Assembly (NCBI GenBank): GCA_007449985.2
Contig: VIIQ02000587.1
Location: 372,001 to 436,000, forward strand
Origin: Desmodesmus armatus
Lineage: Eukaryota; Chlorophyta; Chlorophyceae; Sphaeropleales; Scenedesmaceae
DNA: 64,000 nucleotides
Direction: 5' to 3'
The notes under the pieces: model-generated
Told to the model about the DNA's origin: nothing
What the model saw: only the letters and a program-made list of their open reading frames with translations
Database searches by the model: none
Program-made: the position numbers and the translations under genes
Shown here: in pieces, positions 49,354 to 60,496 of the stretch
Layout of the letters: every line of letters begins with the position of its first letter
Position numbering within the stretch: position 1 is the stretch's first letter

Positions 49354-49382
49354 GGTGAGCAACACCGTTGGTGTTGCTCACC
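49354..49382. repeat. Perfect 13-bp hairpin with 3-nt loop
   Basis: GGTGAGCAACACC, GTT, GGTGTTGCTCACC: the arms are perfectly complementary. It lies in the intergenic region downstream of the chitinase. Confidence 0.8.
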
Positions 49383-49718
49383 AGCGTCGTGGCTGGCAGA
49401 GAGCACCTGCTGCTGATAGCTATCCTATAGGCTGGATGCCAAGGAGCCAGATGAGGCTCAGCTCTGGCAGAGGGCTCCTGACGGACTGGCTTTGAGATGA
49501 TATGAGCAAAGAACAACATGCACGTGAAAATAACAAGTGTGGGGGTGACCAACAGCAACAGATGCAGGTCATACCATGGATCATTGAGTTGAGTCTACCA
49601 GCAATGGCACCCAGGGAAAGTGGTGCATCTTTTTGCGGCACCTGGTGCAGTGCACTGCACCTGGTATGCCAATCCATCAGCATATGACCGGCAAGCTGTG
49701 ACTGATACACAAGGCGTC

Positions 49719-49723
49719 TTACA
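49719..49723 (-). terminator. Candidate TGTAA polyadenylation signal for the chitinase
   Basis: TGTAA on the minus strand lies about 290 nt beyond the chitinase stop. It is assigned by motif and position only. Confidence 0.3.
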
Positions 49724-50012
49724 GTCGACAGCTGCAGCTGTGCAAATGTTTGAGTGACAGAAGAGCACTGCAGTACAGCAGCACAGCAAGAAGGGCTGCG
49801 CCAACATGCACTTGTGTTGGTGCTACAGTATGAACAGCAAACGCTGCCACACGCCTCATGAGGCCTCATGAGCTCAACACACCACCAGCCACCACGTCGA
49901 GTGCCCCAAAAAATGTTGAAAGTGCTGCAACAGGCTCCAGCGCACACAGATCGGCACCAAATCCCAGTCACCAAGCAACCTATACCATAGACAACATCCA
50001 GCTTCAGTCAGC

Positions 50013-53000
50013 TCAATAAAATGACTGCTGCTTAGCGCAGTCCAGGTTGTCCCCATAGCTGACCCCAAACACATCACAGTAGCGCTTGTAGAACCCTATC
50101 CTGTCAAGCTCCTGGGCCTTAGGTGTGCCGCTGTTGCACTCCAGCCCCCCATTGATGATATTTGTAGTCAGCCCATACCCCGCAACCCGCCCTGCAGCTA
50201 GGTCAGCAGCACTGGGGGTGTACTGCCCCTGCATTACCGTGTGGCAGCTGGGCTTGGGGTTTTGTGGGGTCATCCAGAACCATATGGCGGTTTTGAAGGC
50301 TAGCTCGGGGTTTTGGCCACCAGCTCGGGGCTGTTGAGGCCGTCGAAGCCCAGGGCACGACCAGCTTGGATGTAGTTGTAGCTGAGGGGAGGGAATGGGG
50401 ACAGAAGGGGGGGGGGGGCAACAGCAGCAGGGGCAGCAGCGCTCTGGTCAGACCATCAGCCAAATATCAGGGCAGTTTGGAAGCAGTCTGAAAACAGCAT
50501 GATACCAGCAGATAATCATGCACCTACTGTATTCACCAGGCACCCACTCTGCATGTGCGCTCACAGCTTGCAATCAACGCGGTACGCTTTACGCTGCCGT
50601 GCAACATGCTGCATCATGCAGCATAGCAGCCCCATCCCTGCATTCCCCTCACCCTGATGACTCACTTCCAGCTGAGCTGCATGGTCCCCCCCCCCCCCGT
50701 AGTACTGCACATATTTCAGCCTCTTGAGGAAACACCCCCCCCCACACACACACATTGATGCATTGGCTGGATGCACTCCCTGTGTCTACACACACACACA
50801 CACACCTCACCCCACCCAGACCACCGCCACCACCCACGCATCACCAGCCCTCCCCCCTCCCCCACTCACTTCTAATCGAGCTGCAAGGGTCCCCGGCCGT
50901 AGTGCTGCACCTTCCTCAGCCTCTGGGGAACCCCCCCCCCCCCGCCCTCAACTCCCCCCCCCCCCCACCCTCGACCACCGCCCCCCCCCCCCGCCATTTT
51001 GTCAACTACCCCCCCCCCCCACTCACTTCCAGCTGAGCTGCATGGGTCCCCGCCCGTAGTACTGCTTGCCAGCCGCACAGGGGTACTCTGCTGTCTCATA
51101 GCAGTAGGGTGCCACTGGAGGTATGGTGCCCCCCTCAGTGACCCAGCACAGCCCCCAGGAGTAGGGGCCATCTGGGGCAGTGGGCCAGCCGCCGGTGGTC
51201 TCGTGGCTTATCTGGCCCAGAAAAGCGGCTAGCTCCCGTTTGTTGGCAGTGGGGTCGGTTGAGGAGGTGCCAAAGCCAGGGAAGGCAGCAGCAGCTGAAA
51301 GGAAGGCACTGTAGGTGTAGAAGCCCTTGCTGGCACCTGGGGTTTATGTGGGGGGTGGGGGGACAAGGGGAGACAAAGGTTGGCAGTGAGCAGGATGACA
51401 GGTGAGAAGTTTGGTATCATTGCAAGGTTGTTGTGTTTCATGGATGCAAATGTGAGTCTATCATGACGCCTGTGAGGAGCATGCCCCCAAGGGTTGGTGC
51501 AGTACAGTGCTGCTGACTAGGACAACAATGACGGAAGAAGGCACCAAGTGCCGCTGTGTCCTACTTACATGCTGGGTCATTGCGGTGGAGGAAGATTGCC
51601 TCAAACTGGGCCTCACTGATGTAGTCAGACACACTGCCGTTGCCACCAGTTGCTGGAGGGGGTGGGGGGCTGGAGCCACCTGATGGGACTGGGGAGGGAC
51701 TGGGGACAGGAGGGGCCGCAGGGCTGGGGCTGGCAGCAGGGGGCGGGGCGCTACCGCTGCATGCACCAAAGCCGAACTGGCAGCCCACGCCACAGTGGGT
51801 GGTAGAGATGCCGCACCACCCTGCAGCAGTAGACGGTGAGGTGGGGTGGGCAGTGTGTAAGCATGTAAGCAAACACCGACTGCACTTCAGAACAGGCTGT
51901 ACAGTCATCAAGACGGGCCAGCTGTATGTTGACGATGCAGTCGGCAGCAAGCTGGGGCACCGCATTGCTGCTTCATGCAATCCTCAAGCACGCATGGCAG
52001 TGCGCAGCACATGTGTAGTCTGTGTGCTTTACTGTTACTGTTACATGGTTCAGGCTGAGCATGAACACCCTGTAGGGAGCCAACGGAGCTCTCTGGGTAA
52101 CACAGCCCCCAGTGCCAAGTGGCTCCGAGTAGGTCACTGGCAACTTCAACAGCCCCAAGTCCACTCACCGTACTGTGAGCAGCACTGTCCGCTGGGGCAG
52201 CAAGCGCCTCCTGCAGTAGCACCACAGGCACCTCCTCCCTGTGCGTAGGTGGTGCAGCTGCCCCCGCTCACAGGTGCTGGTGAAGGGCTGGCAGGTGCAG
52301 GAGGCAGGGCAGGTGAGGGGCTACTGCCTGCTGGGGGGCTGGCTGGTGGGAGACTGGGGCTGGGGCTGGGGTTGGGAGTTGGTGGTGTTGGTGGTGTTCC
52401 TGAGCAGGGCTGCTGGCTGATTGGGAGGGGTGTGCTGCACCCTGGCATGCTGTATGCGGTGCAAGCAGCCGAGGTGATCTGCTGGGCGTTGGGGCAGCCG
52501 GGCTTGTGGATGCTCCATAGCATCAGGCCGAACTGGGCTCCGCCAGCCAGGTCGCGGGCATAGGTCGCGCGGGTAGTGACTTCGGGAAGAGTGATGATGT
52601 TGCCGCCCCATGCCTCGGGAGGGATCTCAACGCCGATCGCCATGGCCTGTGTCGGCCAGACAGCGCGGTGAGCGCGGTAGCTCTCGGCCCAGTCGAAACC
52701 GGTCGAAGCCTTGTTTCCCGCGTCGTAGGCCATGATGTTGATTAGATCCAGAGACTGACCAGCAGGGGACTTGGCCATAGCCAGGTTGACGCCTGCAGTA
52801 GAAAAAGTGGTGGTGATTGTGGGGTTGGCTGCGAAAGTGGAATGCTGGGCAGATCAGCTGGAGGGGCCAGCCTCAACCGGGCATGTAAGTTTGTCTGCTT
52901 AGCGAAGTAACAGCAATAATGACCACCACCGTGCACTCGACGTCAAATGGACTGCTATCAATTAGGCTGGGTGCTGTGCTGTTGTTGGCATGCACAGCTG

Positions 53001-54666
53001 TGCAGGGTCTGCTGCTGTCACCATCCCAAGCCCCCAGGCTTAGCGCACCTGTGAAAATGGACCCTGGCTGTGCAGCTCTGAATGCTCCCTCGCCATAGCA
53101 GCCCACATGCCATGATGCAGTTGACAGCAGGTACTGGCCCTTGGGCAGGGCCGCGCGCAGGGCGCTGGTGACAGACACACTCTCAGCATCGGTTGCGCAG
53201 CTCACAGAGGTTGCCCCCACCACACAGTTGCTGTTGGTGGGCTCGTAGTCAATGTCAACACCTGAGCGGGGCAAAGGGAAGGAGGGAGATGCGAAGGACG
53301 CAGAAGCAGCAGAGTGTGAAAGGAAGGGTTGGCTGCTGGCAGTGTTTGCACAAGCGCAGCTGCAACTTGCAGTGTATCTGATCAATGCAATCTTCCCGGG
53401 GTTGCAAGTGGCACAGCACTATGGCCTGCTGTCTGCTGCACAGTTTGCAATTGCATATGCACACGCATGCGCATGCTGTGCTGCACCACCTGCACTCACC
53501 ATCAAAGCCGAAGTCATCCACGATGTCTTTGACACAGGCGGTGTTGAGCGCAGCAAAGTTGGTGTAGGTGGCGCCTCCCACGGCAAGCATGACGCGCGTG
53601 TTGGGCTGTGCGGCCTTGAGTGCAGCTATGGCCGCCTTAACTGTTGGCCCGTCGCTGCTGAAGCTGAGGCCAGTGCCTTGCAGGGACAGGCTGCCCTTCA
53701 CGTAGGTGCAGTCAGGCTGGGCGAAGCTGACACTCACCACGTTGACGTAACTGCAGGACCACAACAGCAACAGGGGAATGTGTTTCCTGAGTCAGGACAG
53801 AATGCTAAGTGCATGTCAGGCTGGTGTGCAGTGAGGCCTGCATGGGTGTGCATGGAGTGGAGTCAGTGAGCACACAGAGGCTTGGCTGTTGCTGTGGCAG
53901 CTTCCTGCGTTTTGTGCAGTGGGGTTCATTGCTCGCACCTTGGCAGCTTTGCGAGGTCCATGTTTGCCCCATTGGCCACCCATGGTGCCGACCAGGTCTG
54001 GTAGTAGACAGACACGATGGGGCCTGAGGGGAGGGTCTTGCCGCCAGCGGCAGGGCTGGGGCTAGGGCTGGGGCTGGGAGGCACAACAGCAGGGCTAGGG
54101 CTAGGGCTGGGCACCACAGCAGGAGAAGGCGAGGGAGACTTCGGTGGGGCAGGGCTTGGGCTGGCCTTGGGAGCCGGGCTTGGGCTGCTGGGTGGCTTGG
54201 GTGAGGGTGAGGGCACCAGGGCGGGGCTGGGGCTGGGGATAGCTGGTGAGGGTGGTGCGGCGCTGCATTGGACGTTGGCAGGCCAGTCACACGCTTGGGC
54301 AGCTTCGTTGAACATCAGGCCAGGTTGGCAGGTGATGTAGGCACTCTGGCCTGGGCCGTAGCACCACATGGCTCCTGAAAGGTGGGGGGGGGGAGCAGAG
54401 GGGGAACAACAGGACGGCAGCACAGCCTCAATGTTGCCCTGACTGGGGTGAGGGTGCAGGGTGGAAGCATAGGAGTCCAGGCACAGCTGCAGCCCACCTG
54501 TGCAGCCGTTTGCGGTATCAGCATAATATTTGTAAACGGTGACTGACTGGCAGAAGCATGCTGCCCTGCTTGAGCCTGGTGTGGTGGTGCACTGCGCTGT
54601 GCTGGGCCGCAATGCGCACAAGACAAGCAACGAAACCAAGAACACAGAGCAATGATTAGGAGTCAT
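50013..54666 (-). CDS. Secreted bifunctional chitinase CBM14-GH18-CBM18-GH19, frameshifted in its last exon
   Basis: Eight exons: 54498-54666, 53939-54374, 53500-53750, 53049-53261, 52169-52792, 51569-51820, 51027-51336 and 50013-50381. A signal peptide ([18 protein letters not shown]) is followed by CBM14 (YYADTANGC...CDWPANVQC), a Pro/Ser linker, and GH18 from [11 protein letters not shown] with the catalytic [22 protein letters not shown] and MLWSIHKPG. After another Pro/Ser linker comes hevein-type CBM18 ([22 protein letters not shown], split by a phase-1 intron), a third linker, and GH19 with [20 protein letters not shown] and [11 protein letters not shown]. Both GH19 catalytic Glu positions appear present. 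The last exon is 1 nt short (at 50307-50314, AAAACCCC on the minus strand): the frame stops at 50300-50302 (778 aa), while the shifted frame continues GH19 ([15 protein letters not shown]) to the stop at 50013. An upstream Met (54717) is less likely. The enzyme should hydrolyse chitin outside the cell. Confidence 0.9.
50407..51020. repeat. Degenerate copies of an exon end plus poly-C tracts in a chitinase intron
   Basis: The end of the exon at 51027-51336 with its donor (51021-51066) has two degenerate copies in the following intron, at about 50864-50912 and 50660-50710. The two intronic copies also share the adjoining TTTCAGCCTCTTGAGGAA-like segment and C runs. The intron also contains several C runs of 9-14 bases and a G run at 50407-50419. 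Confidence 0.8.
50755..50792. repeat. 38-bp dispersed repeat, copy A
   Basis: This is a perfect 38-bp match to 62794-62831 on the same strand. It begins TTGATGCATTGGCTGGATGC and ends in a CA-rich run. It lies in a chitinase intron. Confidence 0.9.
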
Positions 54667-56165
54667 GATGGGCGCCAGCAGTAGCCACACCCGGCTGTGT
54701 GCTGCACCAAGTTTCAAACTGGTGTGGTACGAGGCACTGGAGAAGACAGTTTGTGTTGTGCAAGGTATGCTAATTTGCCCTTGTCGCGACCTTGAATGCT
54801 TGCTCGGGGCTCGCAGCTGCCTTATATAACCTTCGGTCCCTCTTTATCGTCACACCGAACTTCAGGACAACATCAAATCTTTGACAAGGCCGGCCAAGAG
54901 GGAGCTTGTATGCGTTATCTGTGATTTATATCATACTGATTTATATCATACTGCTAGCACAACCAGTGATTGCGGCCTGCATCGGACTGCAGAAGGGGAG
55001 TGGAAGCACGGCAGAAGCTCTTCAGGGGATGCAGCGGGGACCGCCGCAGCCTCAGAACAACTCACTTTGATTCAATTCAGGCCCTCTCAGAGTCTTCGAG
55101 CCTGTACTAGCCGTGATCATGCACAGACACAATCCTTGGCAATGCCGTCCCTTCGATCTACACTTCCGCCGGGACCAGAACTAGACAGAAGACGTAAGCC
55201 ACCTGAGCATGTTACGCAGCTTGTTCAATTGCGCATGTAGCGTGATTTCATCAACCCACAAGGTATTGCATTGACCAGTGATAGGAAGAGGGTAATGGTC
55301 ATTTGAGCTTCTTGCTTTGCACATGGTCCGTTGGCAGGGGCGGGGATTATGTGTGGTTGTGCCTACATCGCTAGCAAACACCAAACCGTAACATCGTCCT
55401 GTTAGTCACTGTACATGAAGCCCATTGCTTGTGGGCCAGCTGGCATGCTACGTCGGCAACCACTGAACACAGGGCTCGCAGACCCAGAGTGACTGTGGAA
55501 AGGCACAGGTCGGAAACATCACAACACCCAGAGGGCTTGAAGAAACCAAGGACCATGACTGGGCATCCAGCTGAACATGCACGGAGCAAGGGGGTCATGT
55601 GAACAGGCGGCCAATCTTTGGCACACACACCCCTCGGCGAAAAGTACAACCCGATGATGAGGCCTCATCAAGTGTCCGAAGTAGGAGCTGCAGCAACCAG
55701 CTGCTTCAAACCATCGACGATGACATGGATGTCACGTCCACGCCCCTTCCACGACAGGCCGATGCCATGCAGTCTCATACATACCCCATAAATACTGCAG
55801 GCTGCAAGCATCCCCCGCTACTAGCACCCTTAGTAAGGATACATCACGGCCAATGTGCAACTGCGGCTCATCCTTCTGGTCAGGTGCACAGCATGCGCTG
55901 AGGTGCCAACCACCACCACTCAGTTGAGCAGCAAACCACACCCCCTGCTGCAGGCGGCAAGAAATTGTTTGGAGAGTACTTGCAAGTTGCCAATGCTGTT
56001 GCCAAACAGTGCCAGCCACAAGCCATCGTACACAGGTATGAAAAACTACGCTGGACAAGGTCTGCAACAGCCATGCATGCCCGAAATCAGTGCAGCCACA
56101 CTACCCTACTGATGTACGCAAAACAGCAGACTTTCCAGGACTGGCACAGTCACCCCAAAGCAGTG
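54667..56165. other. Intergenic region between chitinase and Raf-like kinase
   Basis: The chitinase promoter is on the low-coordinate side (TATA box listed separately) and the kinase 3' UTR on the other. A short duplication (TTATATCATACTG twice, about 54926-54952) is visible. The reading frames here show no family features. Confidence 0.45.
54821..54830 (-). promoter_or_regulatory. TATA box of the chitinase gene
   Basis: The minus strand reads GTTATATAAG, about 155 nt upstream of the preferred ATG (54666) and 104 nt upstream of the alternative one. This is the clearest TATA box in the window. Confidence 0.6.
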
Positions 56166-59100
56166 CTACACCCCTCCTGCAGCTGCAGCCAAGGAACGCA
56201 AGGCCGCCATAGCCGGGGCAATGAGGGTGCACCAAGCTGTGCTGACCGAGCACTCACAGTCACTGCCTACACATTGCACACTGGTGCTGCCACAACAGGC
56301 CTGCACTGATGGCTCCCTCACAGGGGTTGTACTCACACAGAGGCATAGCAACTGTCGGCTGATGCACTGCGCAAGTAATGCTGGCTCATGCAGCTCCCTT
56401 GGAACGCCCGGCTGCCTGGCTGCAGGATGCATGCCAGGTCGGGGCTCAAAAGCGCCTGGTGGGGCTGCTGCTGGCCGGCCCCCGAGCTCGCCCGGCCCGC
56501 GTGCTGCTGCATGGGGAGGGGAGCTGGCGCCTTGCTGGTGCTGCTGGACCTGCTGCTGCGACCAGCGCTGCAGCATGGCCTCCAGGCGAGTGATGATGTT
56601 GGTGAAGCTGGGCCGCATGCGCGGCACAGAGTGCCAGCAGTCCTGCGCAAGCAAGGCAGGCAGTGCATAGGCATGTGCGTTTTTGACATGGAGCATCGAG
56701 CCGCTGTAGTCAGGCACTCACTGACTCAGGGGTACAGCTGGTGCAGAATTGACAGGGATGCTGGTGCACAACACATACTCAACACGACCACTGCAGCATG
56801 CAGCACTACTTCACAGAGTGCAGTACGCAGCTGCTCATTGTTGACATCGGTGCTGTTGCCACCAGCTTCCGGCAACTTTCAAAGGCAGGGACCATCAGCC
56901 ATCATGTCCTGAAAAGTGCAGACATCACACGCACAGCACCTCGTGCTGGGCCGCACCTGCATGAGCTGCACCCACTCTGGGTCGCACCCTGCGGGCACAG
57001 CCGGGCGCAGTGTGCCCGTCATGACGCCTGCAAAGATCTCCTGCAAGCTGAGGTTGGGGTACGGCTGGTCACCCAGGGTCCAGATCTCCCACAAAACCAC
57101 ACCAAAGGAGAACACATCCACCTGCGCAAGGTGGGCAGCATCAGTGCAAGGCAACAGTGGCATAAGAGGGATTGTGGTGCTGCACTGCAGCACACTCACT
57201 GTCAGGCAGGCAGACAGTCCTGCAGGCTGACTAAGTCAACTTTGTGAAGACGGCCTGCAGTTTGTATGCACTGTGCCTGCAAACGCCCCGAGCACCTCCC
57301 TCACCTTCTCTGTGACCCTGTCTTCTGCCTCCCTGCGCTGCTGTATGCCTGACACGGCCCCAGGCACAGACGGGAACAGCTCAGGTGCCATCCTGCATGC
57401 ACCCGCACAACAGCGCACAGGGGGCAACCGTGATGGGCTACAAACAAACTAGTGCTCCTGCCTCACACTTTCGGTGCCACTGGCGAAGTATTCTCATCGT
57501 CATTGCGGTACGTGACTGCTGTTCTGGTGCCACCGGCGAACTAGGCCAAATTCAGAAACCACCGCTGTCGAGACTGTTCCATAGCCACTGTAGGTGGTAG
57601 GTAGTAGGTAGTATACACCGTACTGCTAGCCTGCGCCCAACGTGACAGCCCCTCGCGCTGCCCCGTCATCTCACCAGGGCAGTGTGCCGCGCATGTTGCC
57701 GCTGACAAAGCTGCCCTTCTTCTGCTTGCTCAGGCCCAGGTCCCCAATCTTGACCACCGGCTTGTTCAGGTCCCGCAGGTCACACAGCAGGTTGTCGCAC
57801 TTGAGGTCAAAGTGCACCATGAAGTGCAGGTGGAGGTACTCCATGCCGTATGCTGCTTGCAGGGCGATGTACGCACGCAGCCGCTTGTCGTTGATGCCCT
57901 GTGGTGATAGTGAGCGAACAACAGCACACAGGCACAGTTGGTTGTTGTTGATTATGTGTGCAGGGTAAGCCAACAGAGAGGCCTGCTGAGGCCCAATTGC
58001 TGACGCAGAGGCTGCAGGACGCGACAACACAGTGCTGCCACGTCGACCTATAAGGTTTTGTGCAGCAGCATAACAGCACTTTCTGCTGCCATGCAGCTAC
58101 TCTGCCCTCTCCAAGGGCTGCAGCCTGGAAGTCCTGCCTGATGGATTCCTGCATCAACAGTGGGTTGCTCGCACCTTGCGCTTGACCTTTGCCAGGCCAG
58201 ACCTGAGTGAGCCGTGGCAGATGTACTCAGCCACCGTGGCACAGTTGCCAGGGCTATGGACAACACCATAGAAGGCCATGACACACGGGTGCTGCAGGCT
58301 GGCCAGCTTCTCTGCCTCCCCAAAGACATCCAGGGCTGCTGTGTCTGTCGCTGACGGGTTGAGCACCTCCTTCAGGGCAACCTCCACACCCCGCCACTTG
58401 GCCAGCCACACACTGCCAAAGCAGCCACGCCCCAACTCCTTCACCTGCACAGGACAGCAGTAAGCACGTGCTCAGGGTGTCTGAGTGCAGGAAGAGCGCG
58501 GAGGCTGCATGTGCAGGTCCCAGGTCATTCAGACAGCCGTTGGCGGCCATCGAGTCTGCAGACACTCAATAAAGGGTGTGAGGCAGTCAGTAAGAGGACT
58601 GCAGCCCAGTGTACAGGACAGGCTTATTGCTCAAACACACCCAAGAGCAGTGCAGCCAATGCATGTCAGTGTCATGCAGTGTGTGGCCATTACCTTGACC
58701 AGGTCATCAGCAGGAATGACCTGAAGGTTGCTGGGCACTACTTCCGCCTTCTTCTCCTTCTTCACCCAGACACCACCGGACTTCCACTCCCCAGTCTCCA
58801 TTTGGCTGCCCACATGGAGCTGCAACCCTAGCGCCGACGGGCCGCGTTTGCCAGGATTGGCTGCTGCTGGTTGCTGCTGCGGTATGTGCGGGTCATGCTG
58901 CTGCTGCTGCCCCTGCTGGTGTGGTTCCTGCTGCTGCTGTAGGCGGTCTTGCTGCGCGTAGTGCTGCTGCTGCTGTGCTGCCTGCTCCTCGAAGTCTTCT
59001 TCCACCTCCTGTAGAGGTGCAACATCTGCAGCAAGCCAAGGGAGCAAGGCAGGACATGCAGACAGTTGGAGTGCATGCAGCTGCTGCATACCAATCACAT

Positions 59101-60015
59101 GCACCTGGTATGAATAAGATCGAAGGGCAGGGCATGTCAGCGCCCCCTGACTGTCCTGCAGGCAGTAGCTGCTGAAGTGGCATGACAAAACAACTCAACA
59201 GCTCACCTGCATCACCATCAGCTGCGACCACCAGCAGCCGCTTTCTGCTTGTAGTGGTGAACCTGTCCTTGAAGTTTAGCCCTGACTGCAGGGCAGCTTC
59301 CACTTGTGTGTTGAGTGTCTGCAGGACAGAACAATTGCGCCACACGATGAGCTGAACACTTTCCCGCATGTGCTGGCCATGATATTGGCCTAATGTTGGG
59401 AGCTGCAGGCCAGGCACAACACTTTGCGTTCAGCCAGCAGTGTTGTAAGCAGCACGCATGTGCTGCTTAGTGGCATGGATAGAGCTTGTTCCTGCTTAGT
59501 GCTCACATCAAGCTCATCTGTGCTGATGGCTTCTGCTGCTGGCTCCTCCCCACCGCCTGGGCCATGGAAGGTGAAGCCCAGGCATGTTTCAATCTCTGTG
59601 ATGGTGCGCTTGGCGTATGACTCTGAATCTTCTCGCCCAGTGACCTCCTGCAGGCATGTGCAAGCGTTGGCAGTCAATGGATGCTGTGCAGAGCTGCTGC
59701 TCATGGCTCCTGCCTGGGCGGTTCACAAGCTTACCAGCTGATCTTCTTCATCCCTTGGTGATATGTTTGATTTGGGGCTTGGAGACGTCCTTGACCTGGC
59801 TGAAGGAAGTGAGAAGGACGACGTCTGCACACAACAGCAGGGTGCCTTGTCAGCACGTGTCTGGCTGTGCTCTGGAGACATAGCCAGAGCCAGGGTGAGC
59901 ATACCTGCTTGAGGTCTGTCACAACGTGCAGATTGGACTTTGAACTCAGCTTTGAGCTGATTTGGCCCAGCAAGTTGTCCATGGCATGCAACAGCAGTAG
60001 CTGGTTTCGAATCAC
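56166..60015 (-). CDS. Raf-like (MAPKKK-related) protein kinase
   Basis: Ten exons close in phase: 59905-60015, 59735-59824, 59507-59647, 59207-59318, 58694-59025, 58175-58444, 57675-57898, 57305-57392, 56957-57121 and 56166-56642 (2010 nt, 669 aa). The N-terminal ~262 residues are unknown: helical, with a Ser/Pro-rich part and a Gln/His-rich stretch. The kinase domain starts at residue 263: glycine loop GRGCFG (267-272), VALK lysine K287, catalytic loop [10 protein letters not shown] (D383, K385), metal-binding DLG (405-407), activation segment ending [30 protein letters not shown], and RMRPSF at the C-lobe end. HFDLK in place of HRDLK and DLG in place of DFG are typical of plant Raf-like kinases, so I expect it to be active. 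A Gln/Pro-rich tail follows. The start could also be the Met at residue 12. Upstream signal and substrate are unknown. Confidence 0.9.
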
Positions 60016-60496
60016 GGCCTGCCACCCCTACGACTGATCATCCCAAGCAAAGACGAAGGTTAGTTCCAGGAAGGTCTAACAAAACTCACAAACCCACAAG
60101 CAGAGGCTAGGCGTGCTTCTGCTTTTTGGCTGAAGCACAGCCAGAGACGACGAGAGACGTAAGCTGCTGGGTACAAGACGTTGTTAGAAACATAAGGCTG
60201 AACTTTGGGACTGAATGCAAACGGTTGCTAGTATGTGATCAGCTGTTTCGTGGTTCAAGCTTGCCGCCAACTGGCCGAGAGCACTGCACTGCCACGCACC
60301 ACACAAAGCAACAATGAACCTGGTCAGACGTTTCATGCAGCTTTGCATCAGCGCAGCAACACCGTCAATGGACCTGCCTGCAACTGGCCCCAGTCCACAG
60401 TGGGGTGTCGTGGGGAATTTTGTGGGGTTGCCCCTTGGGAATGAGGGGGTGCCAATGCCCAGGGTGAGCACCAGCTGCTGGATGCGCGCTAAACGG
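60016..60496. other. Intergenic region between Raf-like kinase and metalloprotease
   Basis: This is the kinase promoter and 5' UTR plus the metalloprotease 3' flank. No TATA box or gene was recognised. Confidence 0.4.

Larger units (their letters stand above)
47355..50012. other. 2.7-kb region without a recognised gene, between convergent genes
   Basis: It holds the two 3' UTRs and otherwise only short frames without conserved motifs or plausible exon chains. Visible structures are a duplicated 20-bp block (about 48653-48693) and a short perfect hairpin (49354-49382). Confidence 0.5.

Noticed and set aside
54040..54250. Telomere-like GGGCTAGGGCTGGGG runs
   Set aside because: On the minus strand they encode the Pro/Ser linker of the chitinase (repeating SPSPSPA), not telomeric repeats.
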